Shown: piece after piece, positions 40,801 through 52,083 of the stretch
Position numbering within the stretch: the first letter of the stretch is position 1
Layout: each line of letters begins with the position of its first letter
Source of the DNA: Ectocarpus siliculosus
Taxonomy: Eukaryota; Sar; Phaeophyceae; Ectocarpales; Ectocarpaceae
Direction: 5' to 3'
DNA length: 64,000 bases
Assembly (NCBI GenBank): GCA_000310025.1
Contig: FN649740.1
Location: forward strand, 4,501,343 to 4,565,342
Notes under the pieces: model-generated
The model's database searches: none
What the model saw: the letters and a program-made list of their open reading frames with translations, nothing else
What the model was told of the DNA's origin: nothing
Translations under genes and position numbers: made by a program

Positions 40801-43800
40801 GGCTGCATGGGTGAGATAACAACGCATCGAAGAAACGTGTAACGCGTGCATGGCAACTTTGAACCAGGCGGGGGCTGAAAATCGCCTGCTTGGGTGATGA
40901 CAGAGTCGCATATGTACCGGTTTGTTTCCATGTGTGTATTCCGTCACCAACTAGTATCTTGGTACCGTGTGGAAATGTTGATACGTTGCGTTTAAGAATT
41001 CTCGGTGGAAAGAATCGGCTACGTCCCTGTATTTTGCCGGTCGCCCTGGAAGGCCGGTGAAATGGCGTGACACGGATGGAGTTTCAAGTTGTGTCATATG
41101 CATACCCTGAACAGGGCTGGGTGCCCGGCACATGGGCGGCCAACATTACACACGGAGTACTGCTGGGCACGGGGATCTATCCACCACGACATGCCCGATT
41201 ACCTCCAGTTGTCGGCCGAAGCTATGTAGATGTGTGAGATACCCTCACGATAAACCTGAGAAAATCATTCTACTGCTTGAAACAACCGCGACCAGCAAAT
41301 CATTCTACTGCTTGAAACAACTGCGACCAGCCGAACGAAATATCGACATTTACTCGAGTCTCAATGGACGGAATAGCGCACGGAACACTACAGGCTACAG
41401 CAGCGGCGGCGGAATCACGCTTTCGAGGCGAAGACCACCACAACACCCGCAACATCCGAGAAAACGTTTTAAACGTTGACGGACTACAACCCAGCAAAAC
41501 GAGTAACACCAACAATTGATACATGGAGCGCTATCTGTTTTTTTTTCATACACCGGACGCCTCCGTTGCAAAAAATAACTCCCCCCTTTTGACCGTCCCG
41601 CGATCTTCCCGGTCACGCGGCGCTTGGCGCGCACGCTTTCAGTCAACGGCGCCGGTCTGGCGATGTCGACCATGGATATCATCAAGCTCAAGGGCGGTGA
41701 CCCGGCTAACTTCCTCGACGTGGGAGGCGGTGCCACGGAAGAGCAGGTCCAGAAGGCGTTCGAGCTGCTCAATGCCGACCCCAAGGTATGTATGCACCCC
41801 CAAAACGCTAACCCTAAGGTATTTTCGCTTGTCTATCTATGTCGACGTCTATAAGTCAATGCCTACGCCTAAGCCTGAGGCAATATCCGCCACACATTGC
41901 CGGGGCGTGACTTATCTAGTAACTCGAACCCTAAGGTAATACGCTACTGCCTCAGAAGCTTGTACGTTGTGCTTTGTTCACATTCTGTTTTACGTTGTTT
42001 CCATAGCACGGTGTGTATTTGCTTTGTTGTTTTACATCATCGCTAGGCGTCGACCCCAACAAATCCTAGCCCTAGCCCTAATCCCAATCCACAGCCAAGC
42101 GCGGCCTCGCAGCGGGTTCTGCCAAGTGGCAAAACAGATATCGAGATATGTATCAAATGGCTTGATTCGTTTCTGTTTTCATCTGTCCTGGTAGGGGTGG
42201 CAACAGAGGCCATAGAGGGCTCCGAATGCGCAGCTTCTGTAAACGTAGCCCTCAGATATCCCGGTCATCGCTCTAATGCTTGGGTGTAACTTTGTTATCC
42301 CTGACCCTTTGATACTAGTCTCTCTAACTGGAGTGTAAATTCTCTATACCTAATGCTGGGTGTATTTTTTTTTTTTTTCTCTGTAACCGTAACCCTATTC
42401 CATTCCGCTAGTCTTTCTAGCTGGGGTGTAAATTCTCTATCCCTATAACAACCCTAGCAACCCTAACCCCCAACCCTAACCCTAAGGTGGCAACAATATT
42501 GGTGAACATCTTCGGGGGCATCATGAGGTGTGACGTCATCGCGTCGGGGGTGATCAACGCTGCCAAGTCGATCGGGATGAAGAAGCCCATCGTCATCCGC
42601 CTGCAGGGCACGAACGTCGAGCAGGCCAACGAGCTCATCGCGAACAGGTCAGTCGCCGCTGGTGGTGGTGTGTGTGTGACGATGTTTGTTTGATTTTGTT
42701 TTTCCTCCGCGTGATTTCTGACCATGACCATGTGGTTGATGTTTTCGTGTTTTTTTTTGCGTCTGTGGCCCACCCGCCAGTTTCTTATCCATGTCTGGAT
42801 CTTGGTTGCCTTTCACAGTGCATTTTACTTTTCAGCGAATTTTTGTTCGCACGCCGTAGTTAGGGGTGTTCGTTGTCACCTCAGCGGCTTCCTCTGACCC
42901 TGGTTGACCCAGCCGTAGTTGGTGCATACCCGAATCATGCGTCTGCTCACATCCGCATCTCCTCCTGTCGACTCGAACGGGGTCCAGCTGATTAACCGCC
43001 CCCCCCCTTCGCCTATCCCGTTACAAGTACTTTGCAACTGTTTTGCCTAACCCTATGTATTTGTCCGATATGTTGTGTTCGGTTTCGATTCCATCCGCTT
43101 CAAGATGATGTACGACACTTCTCTGTGTTCTAGACGTGTCGTTTTTCATTTTGGTGTTGTCGAATTTTACTTTTTTTAGTTTCGACTCGTCCTTCAACAA
43201 CAAAAAACAAAATAAAAGACTTGTATTAAAATTGATGATGGGTTTTCTGAAATCTTTCATTTACTTATGCAACTGGATCGCTTTTTGGATTTTCAGCGGT
43301 TTCAAGATGATAATCTCGAACGACCTGGATGACGCCGCGGAGAAGGCCGTCGCTGTTGCGGAGATCTACAGCCAAGCTACCAAGGTGACGAAACAGCACG
43401 GAGATTCGAGTGGTGAAGTCGGTTATAGGTTAGGGTTAGGGCTGGGAGGTCTGCGGCCAAGCTACGCATACCAAAGTGCCGCCAAATCGGCATGGCGATC
43501 GAGTGGTGCTTTCGGGCGATAACTCAGAAAGTTCCGGCCATGGGACGGACGGGTTGAAAACTCGAAGGGTACGTAGTGTTGTAGGCTTGGTCGGATGACG
43601 CGATTGGTTGGAACTTCCAAGGCCGCCCGGACATACAACCGGGCCACCAAGGATAGTTTCACGCATGCGACTGCGGTCGAGCTCTACGGGACGAAGTCTC
43701 TCGTAACTGAATTTCCTCTGTGCGGTTCTACGTCGTGTGTTTTGTGTGATTCCGTTTGGTGTTGCGATTTTTGGGATTCAAACGTATTTTACATATACCA

Positions 43801-44014
43801 ACGCACACACCTACCCCGCCCTTGCCTCCATTTTATGTGAGAAGCAGCATGCTAGATGTGCCCTCGTCATACATGGTAGGCAAGTGAACCCGCCCTCATC
43901 CACCTCCGCCCCTATTGCTTCCGCTGATGGCGTCACTTTTCTGCGTGTGTTTTGTCCATGTTCTTTGCGCACCAGGTCGGGATTGACGTTGAGCTCCAGA
44001 CGGCAAGCGCGTAA
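34832..44014 (+). CDS. SUCLA2: Succinyl-CoA ligase (ADP-forming type) beta subunit, mitochondrial
   Basis: Catalyses succinyl-CoA + NDP + Pi = succinate + CoA + NTP with the alpha subunit in the mitochondrial TCA cycle. Thirteen exons join in phase to 452 aa: 34832-35060, 35591-35690, 36331-36421, 37359-37430, 38085-38165, 38985-39080, 39428-39524, 40197-40297, 40750-40810, 41643-41785, 42487-42647, 43297-43384, 43976-44014. The N-terminus [17 protein letters not shown] is Arg/Ser-rich and lacks acidic residues, as in mitochondrial presequences. The mature part begins near [13 protein letters not shown]-grasp motifs follow: [18 protein letters not shown]-type [18 protein letters not shown], the ligase motifs [11 protein letters not shown] and NFLDVGGGA, and [14 protein letters not shown]. 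The end is [12 protein letters not shown]. Length and order match the family. All introns are GT-AG. The gene appears intact. ADP versus GDP preference is not certain from sequence. Confidence 0.95.
35061..35095 (+). repeat. GGTGAT microsatellite at the first splice donor
   Basis: The donor of exon 1 opens into a run of GTGATG units, giving several adjacent GT dinucleotides. Only the first GT restores the frame into exon 2 (GGNA-MKDVV). Confidence 0.7.
35163..35330 (+). repeat. Purine-rich (GA/GACA) low-complexity tract
   Basis: Long GAGA and GACAGA tract within intron 1 of the succinyl-CoA ligase gene. Confidence 0.8.
36751..36821. repeat. 29-bp perfect inverted repeat hairpin in intron 3
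   Basis: The left arm 36751-36779 begins GTCTATAATCCCTATCAATT. The right arm 36793-36821 is its exact reverse complement, separated by 13 bases. It resembles a minimal transposon with two ends and no body. In RNA it would form a very stable stem inside the intron. Confidence 0.85.
40360..40415 (+). repeat. Isolated LINE 3'-tail fragment in intron 8
   Basis: GCGAGGTCGATGGTCTAACG, GGCATGCACGACC and GAGTACACCCTCCCCC match the LINE end at 28640-28700. A reversed relative (CGTCCTCGAGAGGACGG) lies near 39590-39607. Confidence 0.55.
41262..41331. repeat. 35-bp tandem duplication
   Basis: AAATCATTCTACTGCTTGAA followed by ACAACCGCGACCAGC is repeated twice in intron 9. Confidence 0.75.
41805..42486 (+). 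repeat. Degenerate telomere-type (CCCTAA) tracts in intron 10
   Basis: CCCTAA-type words recur at 41808, 41930, 42065-42085 and most densely at 42447-42486, where AACCCTAACCCTAAG forms the splice acceptor of exon 11. A related TTAGGGTTAGGG stretch occurs just after exon 12 (43428-43441). Confidence 0.8.
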
Positions 44015-44019
44015 GCCGG

Positions 44020-47000
44020 TCGTACCATGTTGTGACTTACGTTGCTGAGGTCGACTCCCTCGACGAAAAGACAAACTCGACAGGACGATGTCGGTACAGG
44101 TGTTTAGGGTGGAGGTTTTGTGAGAACACTGCTTATTTTAGAGGGTTCAGCAACAGTAAGCGTGGAGCAATGAACTACTCTGGCCGCTGGTTTGCGTGGC
44201 CTAGATGTTGTTGGCATCCGCTGTATCGAAAAATGATGCTTCGTCATTCGGAAGCTCATCCGCATGTGTCCGGTTGTATTTGGTTTCGGTCTCCGTGCAG
44301 GATGGGCGGGCAATTTTGCGTAGGCGCGCTTTGTCGCAGTAGTAGAGGGCTCATACATCCTCGGTGAACTTTTTTGTGTTTGGTTTTGGAGCGGTTTCGC
44401 CGGTGGAAGAAACCTCATTATTTCCAACCAGATCTCTTCCAGAGTTGTTTGCGGTCTAGAGCGCATAAATGTTTATTCCGGTGGTTTCCACGCGTGGCCT
44501 GCAGTGGATCTTCCCCCTTGTCCACCTTGGGCGGAAGCAGCGCAACTCCGTGCGAGCAAGGAATTCTTGGTTTTTTGTTTTTTCTTCCCCCGTGGAGGCC
44601 GATGGGGAATCAAAAAGAGACGGCATCAAGCAAGGACTCGTCCGGGTTGATCGCGGACGTCCGTCTGGTGCTCGAGGATGCTCTTGCCATTTTGGTGCGT
44701 TTCAGGAGTTCGTTGTCGGCGTACAGCGGAAAGTCGATGATTGCGACCACGAACATGGAACGGATAGAACTTGGCTGGTGTCGCATAGGCAAGTAAACAC
44801 TCCTACGCTGATTCTCTAGACTACGGGTTCGAATACCTCTCCAGTTTCTCCATCGAGAGGAAGACAACGCGTCGGAGTCGAGAGTGAACACGACAAAGGG
44901 GAAGGGATTGCCGGACACTTCTCGCGTCCAAACGTGTAGGTAGGCGGCCACCGCAGTGGGAAAGGCGGAGCAACAGTGACGCAGTGGGAAGGGCGGTGAA
45001 ACAAAACAGTGCTGGTTTTTCCTTTGTCCTGTTTGACGCGCCTGTGTACCTTCATCGTGGTTGACCCCGGCTGGTTTGTTAAACAGTGACTTTGGCCGTT
45101 GTGTCAAACATGTACCGAAACGTGTTGACTGCCTAAATGCGACAAGAACAGAAACACAGCATTGCTGTGTGACCCCGCCTGATGCGTCAGACGTTGACCA
45201 TACCGAAAGGAGTAGACTTCGCCCAGAACAGATCGGGCGAAACAGCAAAAAACAACGCGTCACATCTACTTGAGGTCGTGCAAAGTTAAGGACGCCTCGA
45301 CAGCTTCGGCCATGGATACAAGGAACCCCCACGGTCTCTGAGGTATACTTCGTGTTTGTGTTCAGTCTAAGAGTTCCACTTCCAATCGGACCACGCCAAT
45401 AGCCACATCACAACACTTTGGCGAAATTTTTCGGGATTAACCCTCACGTGACTGGGTTAATTTGAATAAGTTCATGTGTTTTCCTCACAACTGGCTCTCC
45501 GTGGTCCAAGATCTTCCACATTGTACGGGCAAAGCACTAAAGGATTTACCAAGTGGTTGAACAGCAGCATCACACAACTTGTCCATCCAACGAAGTTCGA
45601 TCGGTTTTGGGTTCTCTCTGGGCACTCACTGGACAATTGGACAGGCTTTGAACGTTTGGACCTCTTCCTTCCATCGTCTTTCGACCCTCGATGCATAAAC
45701 ATATATGCATACATTCTTGCTGTAGGACGGAAACACTGGACTGTCCACGAATAACGCCTCTTTATATTTTTTCGTTTCTAGGTTGTTGGGGCCGACTTAA
45801 AACGGTGTTGGTGCCGGCAAGTGCCGGGGTACCGGAGCCCCACACGAAATGGTACCCAGGGCAAAGGCTGATTGCTGCATAAACCGACAGGTTGGTGGTA
45901 GCAGTTGCCTGCTGCGCACGCACCACGTAAGAACTCTACTCATCGTGGTGCAAAAGAGACCGAAGGTAGCATACTTGCTTGTAGACCCTCTGCTTGGATA
46001 CATATCTGCACTGCTGTAGCTACAGCAGAGCAGCCGTTCCTGTAACACCTCTAGTGCCACGTAGTAGTTGGACCCCCTCCATACAGAGAGACAACTTGAA
46101 TACTACATTTGTGTCATGCAAGTCTCGTCCAGATCGGTGTGTGTGTGTGTGTTGTCAGATGGATGAATAGACACTCGGCTGCATTTATTTGGAGCAGGGA
46201 TCAGGCGAAGAACGGGGCGCCTTTAATGATTTCCACTTGTATTGCTGCCGCCGCTTGCTCCGTTCGTTGCTACAGTAGTAATTTGAATTATCTAGCGAGG
46301 CCTCCAACTATCAAAAGCCACCAGCACGCCGCAGGCACACCAGTAGGAGGTTCAAACTATTACCAATCACCTCTCGCCGCAAAACCATGTACCACTCGCC
46401 AAGATATCACGGAAGATTTCACGGAGGGGCATGCTCGAGAGAACGATGGTGGTGCCGAGGAGTATGTTCGGGCCCACACCAACGGGGTAATTCCAATATT
46501 ACGTATATGGTCGGGTTCGGGCGGTCATCCTCACATCAGACAAAGCACGTCTAGCGATGTACTACAACATGTACTTGAAAAATACAGACATTGCTCACCA
46601 TCATCATTCCACACACACAAGGGTCACTCAATGCGTGAAACTGGAATCATGTTATATATATACTTACAGGATGGTCGTCGTGACGTGACACATTTCTTGT
46701 TATTAGTATGGAAAAAAATAAAAAAAAATGGCTCGATTTTGAATTTCTACAGCAGTATGGACCAGACGCCGACTTTACATGGAAGTCGTACGAGTGTCGA
46801 CTTAGTTGTGCTGCCACAGCATCTTCCACGCAAATCTGCCAGTGCTGGTTTGTTGATTGGAGTCTTGTAGGTCGAGATACAGCAGTGGGATTCTCGTGTT
46901 GTGGAGGCAAAAGTGAACCAGAGCAAGAAATTTCATGCATAGCTCGATTACTGCTGCTGTGTTTTTGCTACAGCAATATGGACTAGACGCCGAACGACGT

Positions 47001-48430
47001 CCGCGTGCTACAAGTACCGCAACGACCTAACGGGATGGGATACTTCTTGCCACGGCGAACCATAGTACAATGCGATGCAAACATCCGTTCGTGTATCGCG
47101 CGGCTGCCACATGTGTCGACGACAGGTACACGTAGAGCTCTCGCCATGTTGTCGTTACCGCGCAGGAGGACGCCTCGGAGATGTTCCACATGCATGCTAC
47201 AACGACAGCAGTACTACTGTACATAGATGTCGTAGGAGAGTGGAGTTGTGATGTCACGGCATCTCCCACGCACTCTCCTACCGGTGCTTGTGTCGATTGG
47301 AGTCTTGTAGGCCGAAATACAAGAGTGGGTTGGACTCCCGGGTTGTGGAAGCAAACCTGCAACAACAGAGAAGGCGGTGTTCTATTTACTATAATAGAGT
47401 AATTCCGCTCAACTTTTTTTTTTTTCGCGGCATGTGGTCGCATATTTCTTTGCCACTGCCGAAAAAGACCGCTGGATCTTTACGCAGTCCACCTTTTGCA
47501 TTTATCATTGTACACTGAACGACGCAGGACGGGTCGACCTTCATCGTTGTTGTTGTTGCTGTTGTCTCCACATTAAAAACCGTTCCGACGACCTCCTCGA
47601 TACTTGTGGACTACCTGTCGGAAATTGTGGGAATCCCTTCATTCTGAGAGAGAGAGCCATAGGTCGCCATCCGGCCTTTTCTTTTTTTGTATGCACTTTT
47701 CTTCTTGTGAAGTCTTGACGTTGCGCTTGCCATCGTCGCCGCGGAAGTGTTTGTGTCTTCAAAACTTCTCAGCCGGCCTTCAAACTTCTTGTTGATAAGT
47801 CTCCGTGTGGTAACTTCTCCGCGCATGAGTCATTTGCAGCTATGACCTGCGCTTTGACTTTCACGATGGGTATTTAACCTCCCCGTCTTGCGTTGGTGAG
47901 TACCTGCGATACACAGAAGGATCGCTCCACGACGCAAACGTCGACGTCTCCGTTTTTTTTTTGTTCCCTTCGCACTCCATCCTTGCCGCGGTTTTCACAC
48001 CGACTTCGAACGTGGGGTGCAATTTCCTCTCTTCGTACCTTCCTCGTCGGCCTTCTCCGTCGTTGTGTACATAATGTACAATACCTCCATTTTTCGGCTT
48101 TTCGATTCCGATAGACAAGACTACGGACTGACATGTTCCTTTCATCCCCGACAGGACCGCGCGCTCGTCGAGTGCCGAAATTCTTCATCACTTCCTTGCC
48201 TCTCCCAACACCGTCCCTTCTTCCCGCCCTTACAAATCCTCTCCCCTTCTTCTTCTTCTTCCCTTCCTCCCGGACACTCACCACCATCCGTTCTGGATGT
48301 TGGCCCACAGCCCCATTGGGGGGCGGGGGGCCAATCCTTAACCCTAGTACTGTATATGTACTGACTCAACGAGTTGCCCCTTAGTCTGGCACATGCTCAA
48401 CTCCGTCAACCAAACACCGTCTTGTGATGT
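44020..48430. other. Intergenic region with no supported gene
   Basis: Long but featureless ORFs occur: 44610-45332 on the minus strand (240 codons), 46109-46870 on the plus strand (253 codons), 47874-48308 on the minus strand (144 codons, very basic). None has a family motif or splice-supported extension. About 46750-46920 and 46975-47370 share repeated blocks (ATTGGAGTCTTGTAGG, GTTGTGGAGGCAAA type), indicating duplicated non-coding sequence. Confidence 0.45.
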
Positions 48431-48437
48431 TACGAAA

Positions 48438-49240
48438 AAAAAAATGAAAGTTGTTGTTGAAGACCGAATAAACTGTACAGTAGTAGTTTTTTGTGCACGG
48501 AAGAATTGGAACATCTCCCAGATCTACGAATTGAATGTGTTTGGGTTCTTGTTGTGCCGCCCTGGAGGCAGGCGTGTTGGCTCGGAATGTCTTGGTTCGG
48601 TGTTCTGGGGTCCCAAAAACGAGAAAGGTCTCAAGGAGTTCTCATTCTGCTGCCTCGTTGCTCCTGAAACAAGAATTTGATAGACGCTTGTCCACTGGAC
48701 CGAAGGGCCACGTGTTGAGGAACACGAACATAGGAGGGCAGCAGCCCGCTTGGAGGTTCACGCGGCATATGAATAGGAGGGCAGCAGCTCGCTACATCGA
48801 ATATTCGGACTATAGTAGCAAGAAAACATTCATTCGTGGTTTTCTCCCGGCCACCTACCCCCTTTACTTCGAACTTGGGTGATAGGAGAGAACGTTGCGA
48901 GTGAGGGCTCACTGAGGACAGGCCTCTAGATATTTCTGTGACTCGGGGTTAGAGCCACCTTTGTTCCTGAAGTAGAGGTGTTCGGCGTAGCATGGGGGGG
49001 GTGTTTTCTGAATGTAGTGTGTACCATTGGGAGGCTCGATTTCCCGAGACTGCTACTGTACGACAGTTTCGTCAAGTCTGTCTGGTGGTATTCGGAGGGA
49101 GATATTGTGTTTCGTACCAGAGACAGACGCGTTAGGACACCACGGAGGCTTTGTGCTGTGCGGAACGTGCGGTACGGGGGAAGTCTCCTTCCGTTGGCCA
49201 CAGAAAATACTTATCAAGGCAATTCGAAAGAAACCAAGAA
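48438..49240 (+). mobile_element. Copy 2 of the 0.7-kb repeat nested in the LINE
   Basis: This copy matches the reverse complement of 25757-26456 from AATGAAAGTTGTTGTTGAAG to AGGCAATTCGAAAGAAA, with an extra segment around 48880-48960 that copy 1 lacks. Together they define a dispersed non-autonomous family. The ends do not show a convincing terminal repeat by eye. Confidence 0.75.
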
Positions 49241-49249
49241 AACGGTTTG

Positions 49250-50320
49250 TATGCAACGCTCATCATGAACAATGAGGAGTCTAACAGAGAAGGACGGACT
49301 CCACTCAATGCACTCCATATCGCCGCTTCATGGGAACGCCTAAATCATCCGAAGACAGACAAGACGGTGCGCTTAATTTGTCGCCTGTAGCACGATGCCT
49401 CCCGCAACGGTGGCTGATACAATTACGAACAACCAACCGAAGCGAAAAGGAGAGCTCGAGAGTTGCATCGGGGCAAAGAACACCGATCGCTTGAGACAGT
49501 CTTCGTGAAATGGGCCCACGCACCCGCTGGTAGTGCCTTGTACCTAATCGATGTCCGGTCGACTTTTGATGCCCAAATTCACGAAGACGACCTTAGCGAG
49601 ACGCAGCTGTGTTTCCGTTCCACTTTCGAGTGCAAATCGTACTCTGTTCTTCTGTACACGAATGGCACGTATGTCACATGCACCCTCAACCTCCCCCTCT
49701 CTCTCTCTCTCTCGCTTTCTTTCTCGTTCTCTTTCCCGCTCTCGCGACTTGTCGACCCCGCCTCGCTGCTTTTTTAGGAGAATCAGCATCTGCGCCAAAT
49801 GTGCACAGCCCCTACTATGGCAACTTCCCGGGCCAAAACCGACACCGACCACATGGCGAGAAAGGGCTATCTTCCTTCCTCTTGTGCCAAATGCTTCAAA
49901 TACAACAGAACCACACGCATTTGTCGCCACATTGCGGGTTTTGGGCTATGGACACCAGAACACGCTTGAGATCTACACCTATTCGCGATTCGTTCTCAGG
50001 GACAAACAAAATACTTCCGAAAGGTAGGATTTTTGAATCTTCTCCCTCACATTCGCATCATTTCTACATCAAACGTGTTGACATCGACTGGACGCCGCAT
50101 GCGGTATGGTTGTTGCGGAACGATCTTCGTATGCGTCCCACGCACTTCTGGTAAACCATGCCGCCGCAACATGGCCATGTGCAGACAGACACATACATAC
50201 CCACCGATACCTGCCTGATCCGGCCGGTGACATCGCTCCCAAAACTGCCCACCACGTCCTACGCAGGAGCCACCGGCTCAAAGCTCCCGTCAACCTTCCC
50301 TACTTTCGACACCCACGTAT
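49250..50320. other. No supported gene; CT microsatellite
   Basis: A short ORF at 49263-49390 begins MNNEESNREGRTPL and LHIAASWE, faintly like one ankyrin repeat, but there is nothing to extend it. A CT/GA microsatellite lies at 49697-49740. ORFs on both strands at 49544-50154 are uninterpretable. This is the 3' flank of the flippase gene. Confidence 0.4.
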
Positions 50321-50327
50321 CCTACTC

Positions 50328-52083
50328 TCATCTCTGGTCCGTTTCCTGTCTCTCATTCACCCCGGCCCGTCCTTCCTCCTTCTTCTCCTCGACCTCCTCG
50401 ACCTCCTCGACCTCCTCGCCGCCGTCCCCGTCGCCGTCGTTCCCCCCATCTTCCTCCTCAACGACGTCGGCGGGCGTGTCAGGCGACGGTTGCGAGAACC
50501 GCCTCGTCGAAGCTGGCCCCGGGCCAAGGTTGAGCCCGGCCCCGACGGCAGAAGAAGGGCGATGAAGCGGAGGCAGATTCTCCGAGGTGTTGTCGTCTGC
50601 GTCGAGACCACCACCACCACCATCACCACCGCCGCCACCATCTTGGACAGAGCGCGGCAGGGTCGATGAGTTTGGCGGCGCGAGGGAGGCTGCCGTCCTA
50701 GGCATGGGACCGGTGCGCTTGCCGAGAATCATGGCTATTTCGGCGCGCTGTGCCTTGGCGTCGCAGCTGAAGGCGAATCCGCCCGAAGAGCACAACGGGG
50801 ACAACTGTGGTCTGCTTTCGTTGGTGGTGGTGGCGGCTGTCTTGTTCGACGCGAGACCCGTCCCGTTGGTCGTTGTCGTTACTGCTGCGGACATGCTCGA
50901 TCGCCGGCGCCCTTCGGCAGCACACAGATCACCACCCCCGCTGCTGCGCCGTGCGTCACTAACGCCGGCGACGCGGCTCAGGCGTCGATACATGCCCGAC
51001 GGCGAGAAGACAGGAACAGCGGAGGATTTTCCGGACGCACCGCGCTCACTGTTCCTCCGGCGCTGTAGGTTGTCAGGGACCGCCGTGGGAGGGAGAGGCG
51101 CCCCCTCGTCCACGTCGACGAAGTAGGATGCCTTCCTCATGAGCTTAGAGGCCTCGCGTGGGTCGCACCCGGCCCGCCCTCCCGCGTGTAGCAGCTGCCT
51201 GCTCTTCGTCCGGACCAACGCTTCGCGGCGAGGGGCTGGGCTGCAGTCGTCGTTGTCTTCCTGTGCGTTCGATACTCCCTCTGCTCCTGCTGCCGAAATT
51301 CCTCCGGCAAACGGGTCCCACTCCTCATCGTCACCGTCACCATCCGCCGTGACCCCTCTGTCATGGCCCCCCTTGTCCCTAGCCGCGGCACCGAATCCTA
51401 TAGTTCGGGAAAAACCACCGCCGCCACCGTCACGGCGGTAAGCGTCGGCTGCGGTGGAGCTGACACCGCGGGCGTGCCGGCCGCCGATGGATGGCATCGT
51501 GACGCTGAAAGGATTTCTTGCGGTGAAGTTGTGGTTCGCAATACCACCGCCGGCGTTGGCGTTTCGGATGTCCCGGCGTTCTCGCAACGTTTCGGAGAGG
51601 GCGTTGATAGGGACGGGAGCAAAGGCGATGGAGCCGCTGCCGGCATGCCCCGCTGGGGAGAAGGTCTCCTCGAGAAGGGCTCGGACGCTGACGTCGTCGT
51701 CAAGGAGTGATCTGACGCCGCTTCTTCCTGGCCTGTGGCGGCGACGACCTTGCTCATCCGATGGTGGGTCGGGCTGCTCCTGTTGTCCGGTGGTGTTGCT
51801 GCGGCGGTGCTTGTGGCGGTGGAACAGGCTGGCGTAGATCGCGGATTGCCTGCGACGATCCCTTTCCCCGGTCTCACCGGGACTATGGTGACCGCCGACG
51901 GCGGCAGCGTTTCCGCTAGAGACAGCGTCCGGTGACGGTGTGTGTTCGGACGGGGTTGTCGGTGTCTGTTCGGTGGAGTGGGTCGTGTGGAGCGTAGGGA
52001 AGAAAGATAAGGCTGGTGGCAAACAAACAATCAGATTCCACGGACCGGCATCCCAGGCCCTCGCCGCCCACGCAGATGAAAAG
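50328..52083 (-). CDS. Flippase last exon: long disordered C-terminal tail
   Basis: The single exon encodes about 585 residues rich in Ser, Gly, Asp, Arg and Pro, with homopolymer-like runs ([22 protein letters not shown]). It joins the preceding exon in phase 2 at GATTTCAG. The recognisable FAFS-type motif ([10 protein letters not shown]) about 415 residues in recalls the C-terminal autoregulatory region of some P4-ATPases (inference). The alternative acceptor CCACCGAACAG (52008 region) would shorten it by about 50 codons but breaks phase with the upstream exon. The tail is far longer than usual for the family. Confidence 0.7.

Noticed and set aside
44822-44850. GGGTTCGAATACC as a tRNA T-arm
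   Set aside because: No A box, acceptor stem or cloverleaf can be drawn upstream; a chance B-box match.
44610-45332. 240-codon minus-strand ORF
   Set aside because: No recognisable motif and no conserved context; kept only as a remark in the intergenic entry.
46109-46870. 253-codon plus-strand ORF
   Set aside because: No domain, odd composition, overlaps duplicated non-coding blocks and has no splice-supported neighbour. Length alone is insufficient.
49263-49390. Ankyrin-repeat gene fragment (EGRTPLNALHIAAS)
   Set aside because: One weak half-repeat only, with no further repeats in any frame nearby.
50587-51126. Plus-strand ORFs of 100-180 codons at 50.5-52.0 kb
   Set aside because: Shadows of the GC-rich flippase tail exon on the opposite strand.
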